From Streptomyces odontomachi (GTDB taxonomy: Bacteria; Actinomycetota; Actinomycetes; Streptomycetales; Streptomycetaceae), in the NCBI RefSeq assembly GCF_024435355.1, contig NZ_JAMJWG010000023.1:99689-163688 (forward strand): a stretch of 64,000 nucleotides of DNA. The letters run 5' to 3'. The stretch's first letter is position 1; each line of letters starts with the position of its first letter. A program made the translations under genes and the position numbers. This document shows, one piece after another, positions 51,436-60,594 of the stretch. The notes below the pieces were generated by a model. That model was not told the DNA's origin. It ran no database searches and saw nothing but the letters and a program-made list of their open reading frames with translations.

Positions 51436-52504
51436 CGGCGGTTACCTCCGTGGGGTCATGGGGGGCGGGAGCGGCGGAGCCGCGGGGGACGGCGGGCGCG
51501 TCGGGCGCCGCCCGGTCGTGGGGAGCGACGCCCGGCGCACGGATCGTGTCCGCCGTCGGGTCGGGACGCGCAGCGCCCTGCCGGCGCGCCGCCAGCAGAT
51601 CCCAGGCGAGCAGGCCGGCGCCCTGGCATCCGGCGGTGTCGCCGAGGGCCGCGGGCACGATCTCCGGCACGCTCTGGAAGGTGACACGGCGTTCGACGGC
51701 CGCCCGTAGCGGCGCGAACAGCAGGTCCCCGGCCTCGGCGAGCCCGCCGCCGATGATCAGGGTGCCCGGGTCGAGCAGGGTGAGCGCGCCCACCAGGCCG
51801 TCGGCGAGTGCGTCCACCGCCTGCTGCCAGACCTCGCTCGCGCGCGGGTCACCCGCGGCGACGGCCTTGGCGCAGCCGGCGGCGTCCGCGTCCGGCTCGC
51901 CGCAGGCCGCCGCCCAGGCCCTGCTCACCGCGGCCGCGGACGCCAGCCGCTCCAGGCAGCCGCGCTGACCGCAGTCGCAGGCCGGCCCGTCGGGGCGCAC
52001 CACGACATGGCCGATCTCGCCCGCCGAACCATGGGCGCCTGGCTCGATGGTGCCGTCGATGCCGATGGCGCCGGCGATCCCGGTGCCCAGCGCCACGAAG
52101 AGGAACCGGTCGGCGCCCCGCCCCGCGCCGATCCGCCCTTCGGCGAGCCCGCCGGTGCGTACGTCGTGGCCGAGCGCGACCGGTGTGCCGCCCAGCCGCT
52201 CGCTCAGCAGGTCGCGCAGGGGGACGTGTGCCCAGTTCAGGTTGGCCGAGTAGACGGCGATGCCGCGCTCTGCGTCGACGATGCCGGGCACCGCGGCACC
52301 GAGCGCAGCGGCGGGTGCGCCGAACCGTGCCTCGCCCTGGGCGCGCAGCTCCACGGCGAGGTCCAGCACGGCGGCGACGACGGCGTCGGCGCCGCGCTCG
52401 CGGCCGGTCGCCCGTCGGGTCTCGTACAGCAGCGCGCCGTCCGGCCCGACCAGGGCGGCCTTCATTCCGGTGCCGCCCACGTCCAGGGCGATGACATGTT
52501 CCAC
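51419..52504 (-). CDS. nagK: ROK-family N-acetylglucosamine kinase
   Basis: 361 residues. IALDVGGTGMKAAL (phosphate 1), GHDVRTGGLAEGRIGAG (catalytic Asp), LGTGIAGAI, EIGHVVVRPDGPACDCGQRGCLERLAS (ROK zinc motif CxCGxxGCxE), and LIIGGGLAEAGD are all present. It makes GlcNAc-6-P, the ligand that releases DasR. The C-terminal 55 residues are Pro/Ala/Asp-rich and extend beyond the normal end. First gene of the nagKA unit. Confidence 0.93.
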   Translation of the reverse strand: MEHVIALDVGGTGMKAALVGPDGALLYETRRATGRERGADAVVAAVLDLAVELRAQGEARFGAPAAALGAAVPGIVDAERGIAVYSANLNWAHVPLRDLLSERLGGTPVALGHDVRTGGLAEGRIGAGRGADRFLFVALGTGIAGAIGIDGTIEPGAHGSAGEIGHVVVRPDGPACDCGQRGCLERLASAAAVSRAWAAACGEPDADAAGCAKAVAAGDPRASEVWQQAVDALADGLVGALTLLDPGTLIIGGGLAEAGDLLFAPLRAAVERRVTFQSVPEIVPAALGDTAGCQGAGLLAWDLLAARRQGAARPDPTADTIRAPGVAPHDRAAPDAPAVPRGSAAPAPHDPTEVTADGRTK

Positions 52505-52531
52505 GGGAACAGTTTCGCGCGCTTACCTATG

Positions 52532-52547
52532 AGAGGTCTAGTCCACT
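52532..52547. promoter_or_regulatory. DasR operator (dre) upstream of nagKA
   Basis: AGAGGTCTAGTCCACT matches the dre consensus AGTGGTCTAGACCACT at 14 of 16 positions. It lies 28 bp upstream of the nagK start. DasR of the GntR family represses amino-sugar genes until GlcN-6-P binds. Confidence 0.8.
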
Positions 52548-52605
52548 CGCCCACTGGGTGGCGCCACTTCCCGCTCGGCTACGCCGCCACGGACAGCATC
52601 CCATA

Positions 52606-52637
52606 TTTGGTATGGACCTTTACAGGTATAGACCTTA
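52606..52637. promoter_or_regulatory. Two adjacent dre-like half-degenerate sites before the binding-protein gene
   Basis: TTGGTATGGACCTT and AGGTATAGACCTT follow each other 16 bp apart (centres), each resembling a dre or other GntR site with mismatches, about 105 bp upstream of the solute-binding protein gene. They may let DasR or a related regulator control the right-hand gene. Confidence 0.5.
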
Positions 52638-52737
52638 CCTTGGTCGGGCGCGGGAGCCTGCGGACGCGAGGAGAGCGGAAGCGACGGAAGTGGCCGGCGG
52701 ACGTGGCGGAAGGCCGCGGTGCGGGGAGGGGTGCGAG

Positions 52738-54036
52738 ATGGCGAAGGTGCTGGTGGGGGCGCGTCCACGGGGTCCGCGGGTGATGCTGACCGCCATGCTG
52801 GCCGCGCTGGCGACGATCCTGGGAATGACCCTGTCGCTGGCCGGTTGCACTGACGGCGACGGGGTCGTCATCCTCCGTCTGGTGGCCGCCGACTACGGCG
52901 ACTCCGCGGCGAACAGCTCCAGGAAGTACTGGGCGGCCCTCGTCGGCAGGTTCGAGGCGGCCCACCCCGGCATCCGGGTCCAGGTCAGCGTCTACTCCTG
53001 GAACGAGGTGGACCGGAAGGTCAGGGACCTGGTCCACCGCGGCGACGCCCCCGACATCGCGCAGATCGGCACCTACGCCGACTACGCCGCCCAGGACCTG
53101 CTCTACCCCGCCGACGACGTGCTCTCCATCTCCGTCGAGGCGAGCCTCCTCGCGACCCTGCGCCAGGCCGGCGATGTGCGGCACCGGCAGTACGGCCTGC
53201 CCTTCGTCGCCTCCGCGCGGCTGCTGTTCTACAACCGGACCCTGTTCGCCAAGGCGGGCATCGCGCGGGCGCCGCGGAGCTGGCAGGAACTGCGCAACGA
53301 TGCGGAGCTCCTCCGGGCGGCCGGCGTGAAGACCCCGTTCGCACTGCCGCTCGGGCCCGAGGAGGCGCAGGCGGAGGCCATGATGTGGCTGCTCGGCGGC
53401 GGCGACAACTACGTCAACGACGCCGGCTCGTTCACCATCGACTCCAAGCCGAACGTGGCCACGTTCACCTGGTTGAAGAACGAGCTGGTCGGGCCGGGCC
53501 TGACGGGGCCCACGCCGCCCGCCCGGCTCGACCGCGCCCAGGCCTTCGCCGCCTTCGCCCGCGGGGAGGTCGGCATGCTCAACGGCCACCCCACCCTGAT
53601 GAAGATCGCCGCCGACAAGGGCGTGAAGTTCGGCATGGCACCGCTGCCCGCCCTCGGCGGCGGGCTCAGGCCCACGCTGGGCGTCGCCGACTGGATGATG
53701 GCGTTCAGGCAGGGCGGGCACCGCGAGGAAGTGCGCACCTTCCTGGACTACGTCTACCAGGACGCCAACGTGCTCTCCTTCTGCCACGAGTACGACCTGC
53801 TGCCGGTCACCACGTCCGCTTCCCAGAAGATGTCCGCCGAGCGGTCCTCCCGCCGCCTCGCCCCGTTCCTCGACGAGCTGCCCGAAGCGGAGCTGTACCC
53901 GGTGGGCAAGACCTCGTGGGCGCGGGTCAGCGCCGACATCAAGCAACGCATCGGCCAGGCGGTGGCGCCGGGCGGCAGCCCGGCAGCGGTGCTCGGCGCG
54001 TTGCAGCGCGCCGCGAGGGAGGCGGACGGGGCGTGA
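52738..54036 (+). CDS. Extracellular solute-binding lipoprotein, family 1 (sugar)
   Basis: 432 residues from ATG 52738 (GGAGGGG 7 nt upstream). Residues 12-38 form a signal with lipobox LSLAGC. The rest is the family 1 sugar-binding fold: FEAAHPGIRVQVSVYSWNEVDRKVRDLVHRGDAPDIAQIGTYADYAAQDLLYPAD, YGLPFVASARLLFYN, FARGEVGMLNGHP. It would deliver a sugar, possibly an amino-sugar or chito-oligosaccharide given its nagKA neighbour, to an importer whose permeases are elsewhere; MsiK could power it. Confidence 0.92.
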   Translation: MAKVLVGARPRGPRVMLTAMLAALATILGMTLSLAGCTDGDGVVILRLVAADYGDSAANSSRKYWAALVGRFEAAHPGIRVQVSVYSWNEVDRKVRDLVHRGDAPDIAQIGTYADYAAQDLLYPADDVLSISVEASLLATLRQAGDVRHRQYGLPFVASARLLFYNRTLFAKAGIARAPRSWQELRNDAELLRAAGVKTPFALPLGPEEAQAEAMMWLLGGGDNYVNDAGSFTIDSKPNVATFTWLKNELVGPGLTGPTPPARLDRAQAFAAFARGEVGMLNGHPTLMKIAADKGVKFGMAPLPALGGGLRPTLGVADWMMAFRQGGHREEVRTFLDYVYQDANVLSFCHEYDLLPVTTSASQKMSAERSSRRLAPFLDELPEAELYPVGKTSWARVSADIKQRIGQAVAPGGSPAAVLGALQRAAREADGA

Positions 54037-54039
54037 CTG

Positions 54040-54056
54040 TGGCGCCGAAGGCGCCA
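54040..54056. terminator. Hairpin TGGCGCC-gaa-GGCGCCA after binding-protein gene
   Basis: A 7-bp stem with a 3-nt loop starting 3 nt after the stop codon. Confidence 0.6.
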
Positions 54057-54135
54057 ATAAGGGGCGCGGGGCCGCACATTCGGCACAGCCCAGCCCCCTT
54101 TTTTCGGTGCGCACCGGGATGTCGTACGGCGGGGG

Positions 54136-54141
54136 TACGGT
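54136..54141 (+). promoter_or_regulatory. -10 box TACGGT for leaderless DUF3263 gene
   Basis: The hexamer ends 6 nt before ATG 54148; no ribosome site is present. Confidence 0.45.
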
Positions 54142-54147
54142 CGGTGT

Positions 54148-54399
54148 ATGGACGTGGACGACGGCGGCGACGCGGGTGGCCTGACGGCGACGCACCGTGC
54201 CGTGCTCGCGCTGGAACGACGCAGCTGGTCCGGGCCCGGCGCGAAGGAACGCGCCATCCGGGAACGGCTCGGCCTCGCCCCCGTCCGCTACTACCAGCTC
54301 CTCAACGCCCTGCTCGACGACCCACGCGCCCTCGCCCACGACCCGGTCACGGTCAACCGCCTGCGCCGGGTCCGCGAGGCACGCCGCGCCGAACGCTGA
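54148..54399 (+). CDS. DUF3263 family small protein
   Basis: 83 residues. TATHRAVLALERRSWSGPGAKERAIRERLGLAPVRYYQLLNALLDDPRAL is the DUF3263 helical signature, an HTH-like fold conserved in actinobacteria. It probably binds DNA or a partner such as a sigma factor, but no role is known. The leaderless promoter and family match make it a real gene. Confidence 0.9.
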   Translation: MDVDDGGDAGGLTATHRAVLALERRSWSGPGAKERAIRERLGLAPVRYYQLLNALLDDPRALAHDPVTVNRLRRVREARRAER

Positions 54400-54474
54400 C
54401 GGGAGGGCCGCCGACGGGCCGGTGGCGGCGTCCGGCGGCGGGGGCGCACCCTCGGCTTTGGCCGGCCGGCGCAC

Positions 54475-56085
54475 TCACCGGTCCCGGCCGGCCTCCTGGC
54501 ACACCTGCTGGTTCTCCGGGGCCGCGCAGGGCACGTGGCCGTGGCGCTCCATGACGTTCTGGCCGGTGTCGCTCGCCAGGTAGTCGAGGAAGTCGGACGT
54601 GAGGGAGTTGTCCGGGGGAGCGCCGAAGGTGTAGGCGTACTCCGGTTCCCAGAACGGGTAGGCGCGCTCCCTGACCGACGGTACGGAGGCGGTCTCACCG
54701 TCCAGGCCGAGCAGTTTCAGATGACCCAGCCGGGCGTACTGCCTGGCGTTGTTCAGCTCCGCGTAGCCGATGGCGCCGGGGGTGGCGGCCACGGTCCTGA
54801 GCAGCTTGTCGGTGCTGCTCTGCTCGCAGCGGGTGATGTCGGTGTGGTTGAACCGCTTGGTGCGCCTGGCGCAGTCGTCGGCGCTGGAGGTGGGGGAGGG
54901 CTCGGTGTTGCCGCCCAGGAGGCGGTTCTCGAAGACGTTGCGGGTGCCGGAGGCGTAGTCCCGGCCCACCAGCGTGACCTGGAGATCGGGCCCCGCTCGG
55001 CCGGACGGGGCCGGGTGCAGCCGGCTCCAGTCGGTGACCTCGCCCGTGTAGAGCCGCTGGAGGTCCCTGAGCGGGAGGCTGGAGACCGGCACGTCGGTGT
55101 TGACGACGAGCGTGAAGACGGAGACCGCGACCAGGTGCTCCTTCAACCCGGCACCGCCGGTCTGCGCGGGACCGTCCGACAGCGCGAGGTACGGGGCGAA
55201 CCTGCCCTTCGACGCCGCCCCCTCGTCCAGCAGCCGGCTGATGCCCGCCCCGCTGCCCGTGGCCTCGACGCTGATGTGCGGGGCCTGCCGGCACTTCGTC
55301 CGGTACGCGTTGTCCAGGTCGCGCATCACCGGCTGGAACGCCGTCGAGCCGACGACGGTGAGGTCGCCGCGCGCGCAGCCCCCGGGCAGCGGCTGGTCCC
55401 GGAGGATCTGGAACGCGAAGGGCTGGGCCACCACGAGCAGGCAGAGGCCGGCGATGAGGCCGAGCATGCGGTTGTTCGGCCGGCGGAACCTCTCGTTGTT
55501 GCGGATCCTGCCCTCCCTGACCCGGCCGACGACCTGCGGTTCCCTGCCGCCGCCGGGGCCGGTCAGCAGGACCAGCAGCTTGAAGTGGTCGCCGCGGTTC
55601 AGCGGGACCCGCGGTAGCGAGATCTCCGGACCCGACCAGTGCAGGCCCGGACGCTCCAGGGTGCCGACGCGCGGCAGATAGCGCAGCAGGGTCGGGTGGC
55701 TGGGCTCGGTGACCGCCACGTCGCGGACCGTGCGACCGGGGAAGGTGACGGTGAGGCCGTGGCTGTGCTCCGGGGCGGTGATGTAGTCGTCGGCGTCGAT
55801 GCTGCGGAAGCCGTCGTTCTCGATCCTGAGCAGCACGAGCGAGGCGCCGGCGAGGTCCGGGGCGTCCTCCAGCAGGGACAGCCGCTGGTACAGCGGCCCG
55901 TCGTCCTGGTCGCCGTGCTGGTCGTGATGGTCACCGTCGTCTATCACCGTGTCCATCTGGACGCGGAAGCCGATGCGCTTGCGGCCCGGGATGAGCCGCT
56001 CGTACGACAGCACGCCGACCGTGACGACGACACCGAGCAGCGCCAGAAAGTTCTCCGGCGCAAGCAGGCTCTCCAGCCACCCCAT
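54475..56085 (-). CDS. Membrane protein with C-terminal PstS-like (type 2 periplasmic binding) domain
   Basis: 536 residues. An N-terminal membrane helix (ENFLALLGVVVTVGVLSYERL) is followed by a cytoplasmic-looking domain (about 30-195, beta-rich: ASLVLLRIENDGFRSI), a second membrane helix (MLGLIAGLCLLVVAQPFAFQIL, about 208-229) and then a phosphate-binding-protein-like domain (LTVVGSTAFQPVM, VEATGSGAGISRLLDEG, VSVFTLVVNTDVPVSSLPLRDLQRLYTGEVTDW). The outer domain should bind phosphate or another oxyanion. The architecture is unlike PstS, which is a free lipoprotein, so it may be a sensor rather than a transport protein. No kinase or partner is seen next to it. Confidence 0.85.
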   Translation of the reverse strand: MGWLESLLAPENFLALLGVVVTVGVLSYERLIPGRKRIGFRVQMDTVIDDGDHHDQHGDQDDGPLYQRLSLLEDAPDLAGASLVLLRIENDGFRSIDADDYITAPEHSHGLTVTFPGRTVRDVAVTEPSHPTLLRYLPRVGTLERPGLHWSGPEISLPRVPLNRGDHFKLLVLLTGPGGGREPQVVGRVREGRIRNNERFRRPNNRMLGLIAGLCLLVVAQPFAFQILRDQPLPGGCARGDLTVVGSTAFQPVMRDLDNAYRTKCRQAPHISVEATGSGAGISRLLDEGAASKGRFAPYLALSDGPAQTGGAGLKEHLVAVSVFTLVVNTDVPVSSLPLRDLQRLYTGEVTDWSRLHPAPSGRAGPDLQVTLVGRDYASGTRNVFENRLLGGNTEPSPTSSADDCARRTKRFNHTDITRCEQSSTDKLLRTVAATPGAIGYAELNNARQYARLGHLKLLGLDGETASVPSVRERAYPFWEPEYAYTFGAPPDNSLTSDFLDYLASDTGQNVMERHGHVPCAAPENQQVCQEAGRDR

Positions 56086-56490
56086 TGCATCCCCCCGCGG
56101 ACCGTGAACCGGCCAACATCACCCCCGCGCGGGGCGGGCCGGGCGAGCCCCGACGGAAGTAAGGGACAAATGTACGAGTCCCCGGGGCCGTTCGGGGTCA
56201 TGGTGGCCAAGGCCTCACGGAGTGTTCGCCGGGAGTTCAACGAGACCGGTGACAGGACGATGACAGGCTGGTGGGAGGCGGTGGGAGGCCGGTGAGGGGC
56301 ACCGCCTCCCCGGTGACGGGGGGACGGTCGCCGCACGCTGCGCGCTTCCGGTGCGTCCCGGCTCGGCGCGCGACACCAGGGCCACTTCGCCGGCCGCGCG
56401 GGAGCCGCCGGCGCACGCGCCGGTCCGAGGGTGGCTGCTTTCGGCGCTTCGCCACGGTGACGTGGCCGACCGCTGACTACAGTCGGGCCC
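56086..56490. other. Divergent intergenic region, 405 bp
   Basis: Short GGTGGGAGGC-type repeats at about 56265-56290 and a promoter candidate for otsB at its right end. No gene is supported. Confidence 0.5.
56478..56483 (+). promoter_or_regulatory. -10 box TACAGT for leaderless otsB mRNA
   Basis: TACAGT ends 7 nt before ATG 56491; no ribosome site is present. Confidence 0.45.
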
Positions 56491-57459
56491 ATGGGCAGCA
56501 GCCACCCCCGCCAGGGCCAGGGCCGGCACGGAGTGACCGGCGATCAGTACCCCGCCGGCACCACGGACTCGACGGACTCGACGGACTCAGCAGACCCGGC
56601 AGACCCGGCAGCCTCTGCGGGCTCCGCGCCCGCCGTGCCGGAGCCCGCCACCGAGGCCGGCCGGAGCGGGCTCGCCGCCCTGCTGGCCGACCCGGCACGC
56701 GCCGTGATCGCATTCGACTTCGACGGCACCCTCGCCCCGATCGTGGCCGACCCCGGGCAGGCTCGCGCCCACCCCGGCGCCGTGCCGGCGCTCGCCGCGC
56801 TGGCGCCCCGGGTGCGCTCCGTCGCGATCATCACCGGCCGCCCGGCGCTGACCGCCGTGGAGCACGGCTCCTTCGCCGGTGTCGCCGGCCTCGAACACCT
56901 CGTCGTCCTCGGGCACTACGGCGCCGAACGCTGGGACGCCGCCACCAACACCCTCACCGCCCCCGACCCGCACCCCGGCGTCACCGCGGTCCGCGCCGAG
57001 CTGCCGGACCTGCTGGAGCGTCATGCGGCAGGCGGCGCCTGGATCGAGGACAAGGGCTTCGCGGTCGCCGTGCACACCCGGCGCGCCGCCGATCCGCAGG
57101 CCGCGTTCGAGGCCCTGCGCGAGCCGCTCGGCGGCCTCGCCGCCCGGCACCGGCTGGCCGTCGAGCCCGGCCGCTTCGTGCTCGAACTGCGCCCGCCCGG
57201 GATGGACAAGGGCGTGGCCCTGACCAGGTACGTACGGGAGGTCGGCGGCACGTCGGTGCTGTACGGCGGCGACGACCTGGGCGACCTGCCCGCCTTCGCC
57301 GCGGTCGACAAGCTGCGCTCCGACGGGATCCCCGGACTCCTGGTGTGCAGCGGCAGCACCGAAACCACCGACATCGCCGAACGATCCGACCTGGTGGTGG
57401 ACGGCCCCGGCGGCATGGTGCAACTGGTGGCGGCGCTGGCGGAGGCGATGACGGGGTAG
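56491..57459 (+). CDS. otsB: Trehalose-6-phosphate phosphatase
   Basis: 322 residues. HAD-type phosphatase with the nucleophile motif FDFDGTLAPI (Asp within about residue 71-75), IITGRP (Thr/Ser motif II), the GMDKGVALTRYVREVGG Lys motif and GGDDLGDLPAF acidic motif. The first 60 residues are a Ser/Thr/Asp/Ala low-complexity tail encoded partly by 9-bp repeats. It removes phosphate from trehalose-6-P to give trehalose. It converges on otsA; the two genes make the OtsAB pathway though on opposite strands. Confidence 0.94.
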   Translation: MGSSHPRQGQGRHGVTGDQYPAGTTDSTDSTDSADPADPAASAGSAPAVPEPATEAGRSGLAALLADPARAVIAFDFDGTLAPIVADPGQARAHPGAVPALAALAPRVRSVAIITGRPALTAVEHGSFAGVAGLEHLVVLGHYGAERWDAATNTLTAPDPHPGVTAVRAELPDLLERHAAGGAWIEDKGFAVAVHTRRAADPQAAFEALREPLGGLAARHRLAVEPGRFVLELRPPGMDKGVALTRYVREVGGTSVLYGGDDLGDLPAFAAVDKLRSDGIPGLLVCSGSTETTDIAERSDLVVDGPGGMVQLVAALAEAMTG

Positions 57460-57694
57460 GGCGGGCTTGGGGGGTTGGGGCTGGAAGGGACGACGGCTGA
57501 CGTCACCCGTCCCACCCAGGGGCGCGGGGAACTGCGCGACAAGCAACAACGAAACCGTCAGACCGCCACCGTCCTAGCGAGGCACCCCCAACCGCCACCG
57601 CCCCGAAGGGGCTGGCCTGGAACGACACCAGCGCAAAGCCGCGAACCGCAAAGCCGCGAACCGCAAGGTCACGAAGCGCGACGCGCAAAGGGGA

Positions 57695-57711
57695 AAGGGG
57701 CACCGCCCCTT
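57695..57711. terminator. Bidirectional hairpin between otsB and otsA
   Basis: AAGGGGC-acc-GCCCCTT lies 11 nt from the otsA stop, between converging genes. A degenerate CAAAGCCGCGAACCG direct repeat lies just left (about 57630-57665). Confidence 0.6.
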
Positions 57712-57721
57712 CCAGCCCCGG

Positions 57722-59176
57722 TCACCCCCGGAGCGCCGACAACTGCTCCAGGAACCACTGCGCAGGCGGCAAGGCCGTAGCCGCAGCCGCCAACCGCTTC
57801 GTACCCTCGGCCCGCTCACCCCCGGGCACCGCCAGCGCAGCGTGCAACGCGGCGGCCGTGCCGACCACGTCGTAGGGATTGACGGTGATCGCCTCGTCGG
57901 CCAGCTCCTCGTGCGCCCCGGCCTCCCGGGACAGCACCAGGACGCAACCCGCCTCCGAGACCACCGGCACCTCCTTGGCGACCAGGTTCATCCCGTCGCG
58001 CACCGGGTTGACCAGTGCCACGTCGGCGATGCGGTAGGCCGCGAGCGAGCGGGCGAAGTCGTCCTTCACATGCAGCACCACGGGGGTCCAACCGGGCTTC
58101 CCGTAGGCCGTGTTGATCTCCTCGGCGAGGCGGCTGACCTCGGCCGTGTAGTCGCGGTAGACGGCGAGGTCCTGCCGGGAGGGGTAGGCGAAGGCGACGT
58201 GCACGACGCGCTCGTGCCATTCGGGGTGGTCGGCGAGCAGCTGCCGGTAGGCCAGCAGGCCCCGCACGATGTTCTTGGACAGCTCGGTGCGGTCGACTCG
58301 GACGATGGTGCGCCGCGGTCGGCCGTCCGGGTCGGTGCCGATCTGCTCGCGCAGGGCGGCCAGCCGTTCGTCCACGTCCGGGCGGCCGGCGCGCTCCCGC
58401 AGGAAGTCGGCGTCCGCGCCCAGGCCGTGCACGCCGATCTCCGTGCCGCCGGTGCCACCGGGCAGCACCGCCTCGCAGCACGCGGTGAACGCCGCGGCCC
58501 AGCGGCGGGTCAGGAAGCCGAGCCGGTCGGCACCGAGCATGCCGTTCAGCAGCTGCTCGGCGATGTCGTCCGGAAGCATCCGGAAGTACTCGGGCGGCGC
58601 CCACGGGGTGTGCGAGAAATGGCCGATTCGCAGATCCGGTCGGAGCGCACGGAGCAGCCCGGGCACCAACGTCAGGTGGTAGTCCTGCACCAGCACGGCG
58701 GCGCCTTCGGCGGCCTCTTCCGCCAGCGCGTCGGCGAATGCGGTGTTGTACTCCTCGTACGCGGCCCACTGGCGGCGGAACTCGGCGTCGAAGACCGGTT
58801 CCAGCGGGGTCTGGTACAGCATGTGGTGGACGAACCACAGCACCGAGTTCGCAATGCCGTTGTAGGCGGCGGCGTGCACGTCAGGGGCGATGCCGAGCAT
58901 CCTGACCCGCTGGCCACCGGTGTCGTCGGGGTCGAGGCGGCCCCCGGTGCGGCGCACCGCCTCCCGGTCGCCGTCGCCGAGCGCGGCGCAGACCCACACC
59001 GCGTCCGCGTCGGGACCGATCGCGGAGAGCCCGGAGACCAGGCCGCCACCGCCGCGCTTGGCGCGCAGCGTGCCGTCTTCGCCCACCTGGTACGCGACCG
59101 GACCGCGGTTGGACGCCACGAGAACGCGAGCGGCTCCGGTGGCCGGAGTGCCCTGCGGAGGAGTAGCGGAAGCCAT
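57722..59176 (-). CDS. otsA: Trehalose-6-phosphate synthase
   Basis: 484 residues. GT20 glycosyltransferase: VLVASNRGPVAYQ start, KRGGGGLVSGL (UDP/GDP-glucose loop), VLVQDYHLTLVPGLLR, IGHFSHTPWAPPEYFRMLP, RVDRTELSKNIVRGLLAY, and VNPVRDGMNLVAKE with the C-terminal acidic motif LSREAGAHEEL. It joins an NDP-glucose to glucose-6-P to form trehalose-6-P. Paired with otsB at the right distance to be a module. Confidence 0.96.
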   Translation of the reverse strand: MASATPPQGTPATGAARVLVASNRGPVAYQVGEDGTLRAKRGGGGLVSGLSAIGPDADAVWVCAALGDGDREAVRRTGGRLDPDDTGGQRVRMLGIAPDVHAAAYNGIANSVLWFVHHMLYQTPLEPVFDAEFRRQWAAYEEYNTAFADALAEEAAEGAAVLVQDYHLTLVPGLLRALRPDLRIGHFSHTPWAPPEYFRMLPDDIAEQLLNGMLGADRLGFLTRRWAAAFTACCEAVLPGGTGGTEIGVHGLGADADFLRERAGRPDVDERLAALREQIGTDPDGRPRRTIVRVDRTELSKNIVRGLLAYRQLLADHPEWHERVVHVAFAYPSRQDLAVYRDYTAEVSRLAEEINTAYGKPGWTPVVLHVKDDFARSLAAYRIADVALVNPVRDGMNLVAKEVPVVSEAGCVLVLSREAGAHEELADEAITVNPYDVVGTAAALHAALAVPGGERAEGTKRLAAAATALPPAQWFLEQLSALRG

Positions 59177-59373
59177 GAGGCGACCTTAGCCACGCCGGGA
59201 AACGCTCAAACGTACGGTGCGTGCCGGGTCGGCGGGTTGTATACGGCATGGTCGGTTTTCGGCTGCGTGCGCGGGCGGGGGCGACGGCGCGGCGATGACG
59301 GATCCCCGGCGTGCGCCCGAACGGGTGACTCACCCGCGGTCCGGCAACCGCTCCGGCGAGCCCCGCATGATCA

Positions 59374-59420
59374 AGACGGCAGACGGCAGACGGCAGACGG
59401 CAGACGGCGGACGGCAGACG
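59374..59420. repeat. 7-bp tandem repeat (AGACGGC), about 6 copies
   Basis: Near-perfect copies of a 7-base unit with one GGACGGC variant, in the 273-bp gap between gpgS and otsA, downstream of gpgS. Not in frame with any gene. Confidence 0.8.
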
Positions 59421-59448
59421 AGAGGCGGTTGACGAGAGGCGGCAGGGC

Positions 59449-60594
59449 CTACGCCACCCGACGCCGTGCGTACTCCGGTATCTCCGCCATCGGCGGCCGT
59501 TCCTCGGTGTCCACGGGGTACGACCGCGGCTCGAACCCTTGTTCGCCACGCTCGTACTGGGTGAGCACGGGGCGCACCAGCGCCGGCCGCACCAGATGGC
59601 CCCGGGCCAGGCGCACCTGCGCCGTGCGGTAGATCGTCGCCGCCATCCGCCCCAGCGCATGACCGTCCTGGTGCCGGTGCTTGCGCACCCCCACGTCGAC
59701 CTGGGCCAGCGCGTCGAGCCCCACCGTGTGCAGCGCGTCGACGAGCAGCCCCAGCTCCACGCCGTAGCCGACCGGGAACGGCAGCTGCTCCAGCAGCGTC
59801 CTGCGGGCCGCGTACTCGCCGCCGAGCGGCTGGACGAAGCCCGCCAGCTGGGGCCAGTGCATGTTCAGCAGGGGGCGGGCCATCAGCTCGGTGACCCGGC
59901 CGCCCTGGCCGGGCTGGGCCCCCAGCGGACGGTCGTACATGGCCTTCACCAGGTGCACGGACGGCTCGGTGAGCAGCGGGCCGATGATGCCCGTGACGAA
60001 GTCCGCCGAGAACTCCCGCAGGTCGGCATCGACGAAGCAGACGATGTCGCCGCTGGTGGCGAGGAGTGACCGCCAGAGCACCTCGCCCTTGCCGGGCAGC
60101 GCGGGTATGCGCGGCAGGATGGCGTCGCGGTGCACCACCCGCGCCCCCGCCGCGGCCGCCACCTCGGCCGTACGGTCGGTGGAGCCTGAGTCGATCACCA
60201 CCAGCTCGTCCACCAGCGGCTCCACGGCGCCCGCGGTCCCCGCCTGCGCCGTGGCACCCGCCAGACCGGCGCAGGCCAGAGTGGCCTCGGACCCGCCGAT
60301 GCCGGCGTCGGCCGGCGCCCGGTCCAGTGGCGTCCCGTCCGCCGTGGGACGTCCGGCGGCCACCGGGCCCCGGGCCTGCTCCCGGGCCGGCGCGTGCGAC
60401 GCCTGCGTCGGCGCCATCAGCTCCCGGCGGATCACGGTCACGATGTCGCCGACGGTCTCCTCCTCGTCGAGTGCGGGCAGGACGACGCTCACGGTGGCGC
60501 CCGTGGCGCGCTTCGCGGCGGCCAGGTGCGTCCTGGGGCGGTCAGCCACGGACCAGGACCGCCCGGCCAGCCACTGCTCGACCTCTTCCAGCAC
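59449..60594 (-). CDS. gpgS: Glucosyl-3-phosphoglycerate synthase
   Basis: 381 residues from GTG 60594 (GAGGGG about 8 nt upstream). GT81/GT2-fold transferase: VSVVLPALDEEETVGDIV, DELVVIDSGSTDRTAEVA, GKGEVLWRSL, DIVCFVDADLREF (DxD metal site), FVQPLGGEYAARRTLLEQLPFPVGYGVELGLLVD and ALGRMAATI. A 60-residue Ala/Gly/Pro insert (about 60-120) interrupts the N-terminal domain. It makes glucosyl-3-phosphoglycerate, the precursor of glucosylglycerate or of methylglucose lipopolysaccharide. Its neighbours otsA/otsB make it part of a compatible-solute and glycan cluster. Confidence 0.93.
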   Translation of the reverse strand: MLEEVEQWLAGRSWSVADRPRTHLAAAKRATGATVSVVLPALDEEETVGDIVTVIRRELMAPTQASHAPAREQARGPVAAGRPTADGTPLDRAPADAGIGGSEATLACAGLAGATAQAGTAGAVEPLVDELVVIDSGSTDRTAEVAAAAGARVVHRDAILPRIPALPGKGEVLWRSLLATSGDIVCFVDADLREFSADFVTGIIGPLLTEPSVHLVKAMYDRPLGAQPGQGGRVTELMARPLLNMHWPQLAGFVQPLGGEYAARRTLLEQLPFPVGYGVELGLLVDALHTVGLDALAQVDVGVRKHRHQDGHALGRMAATIYRTAQVRLARGHLVRPALVRPVLTQYERGEQGFEPRSYPVDTEERPPMAEIPEYARRRVA

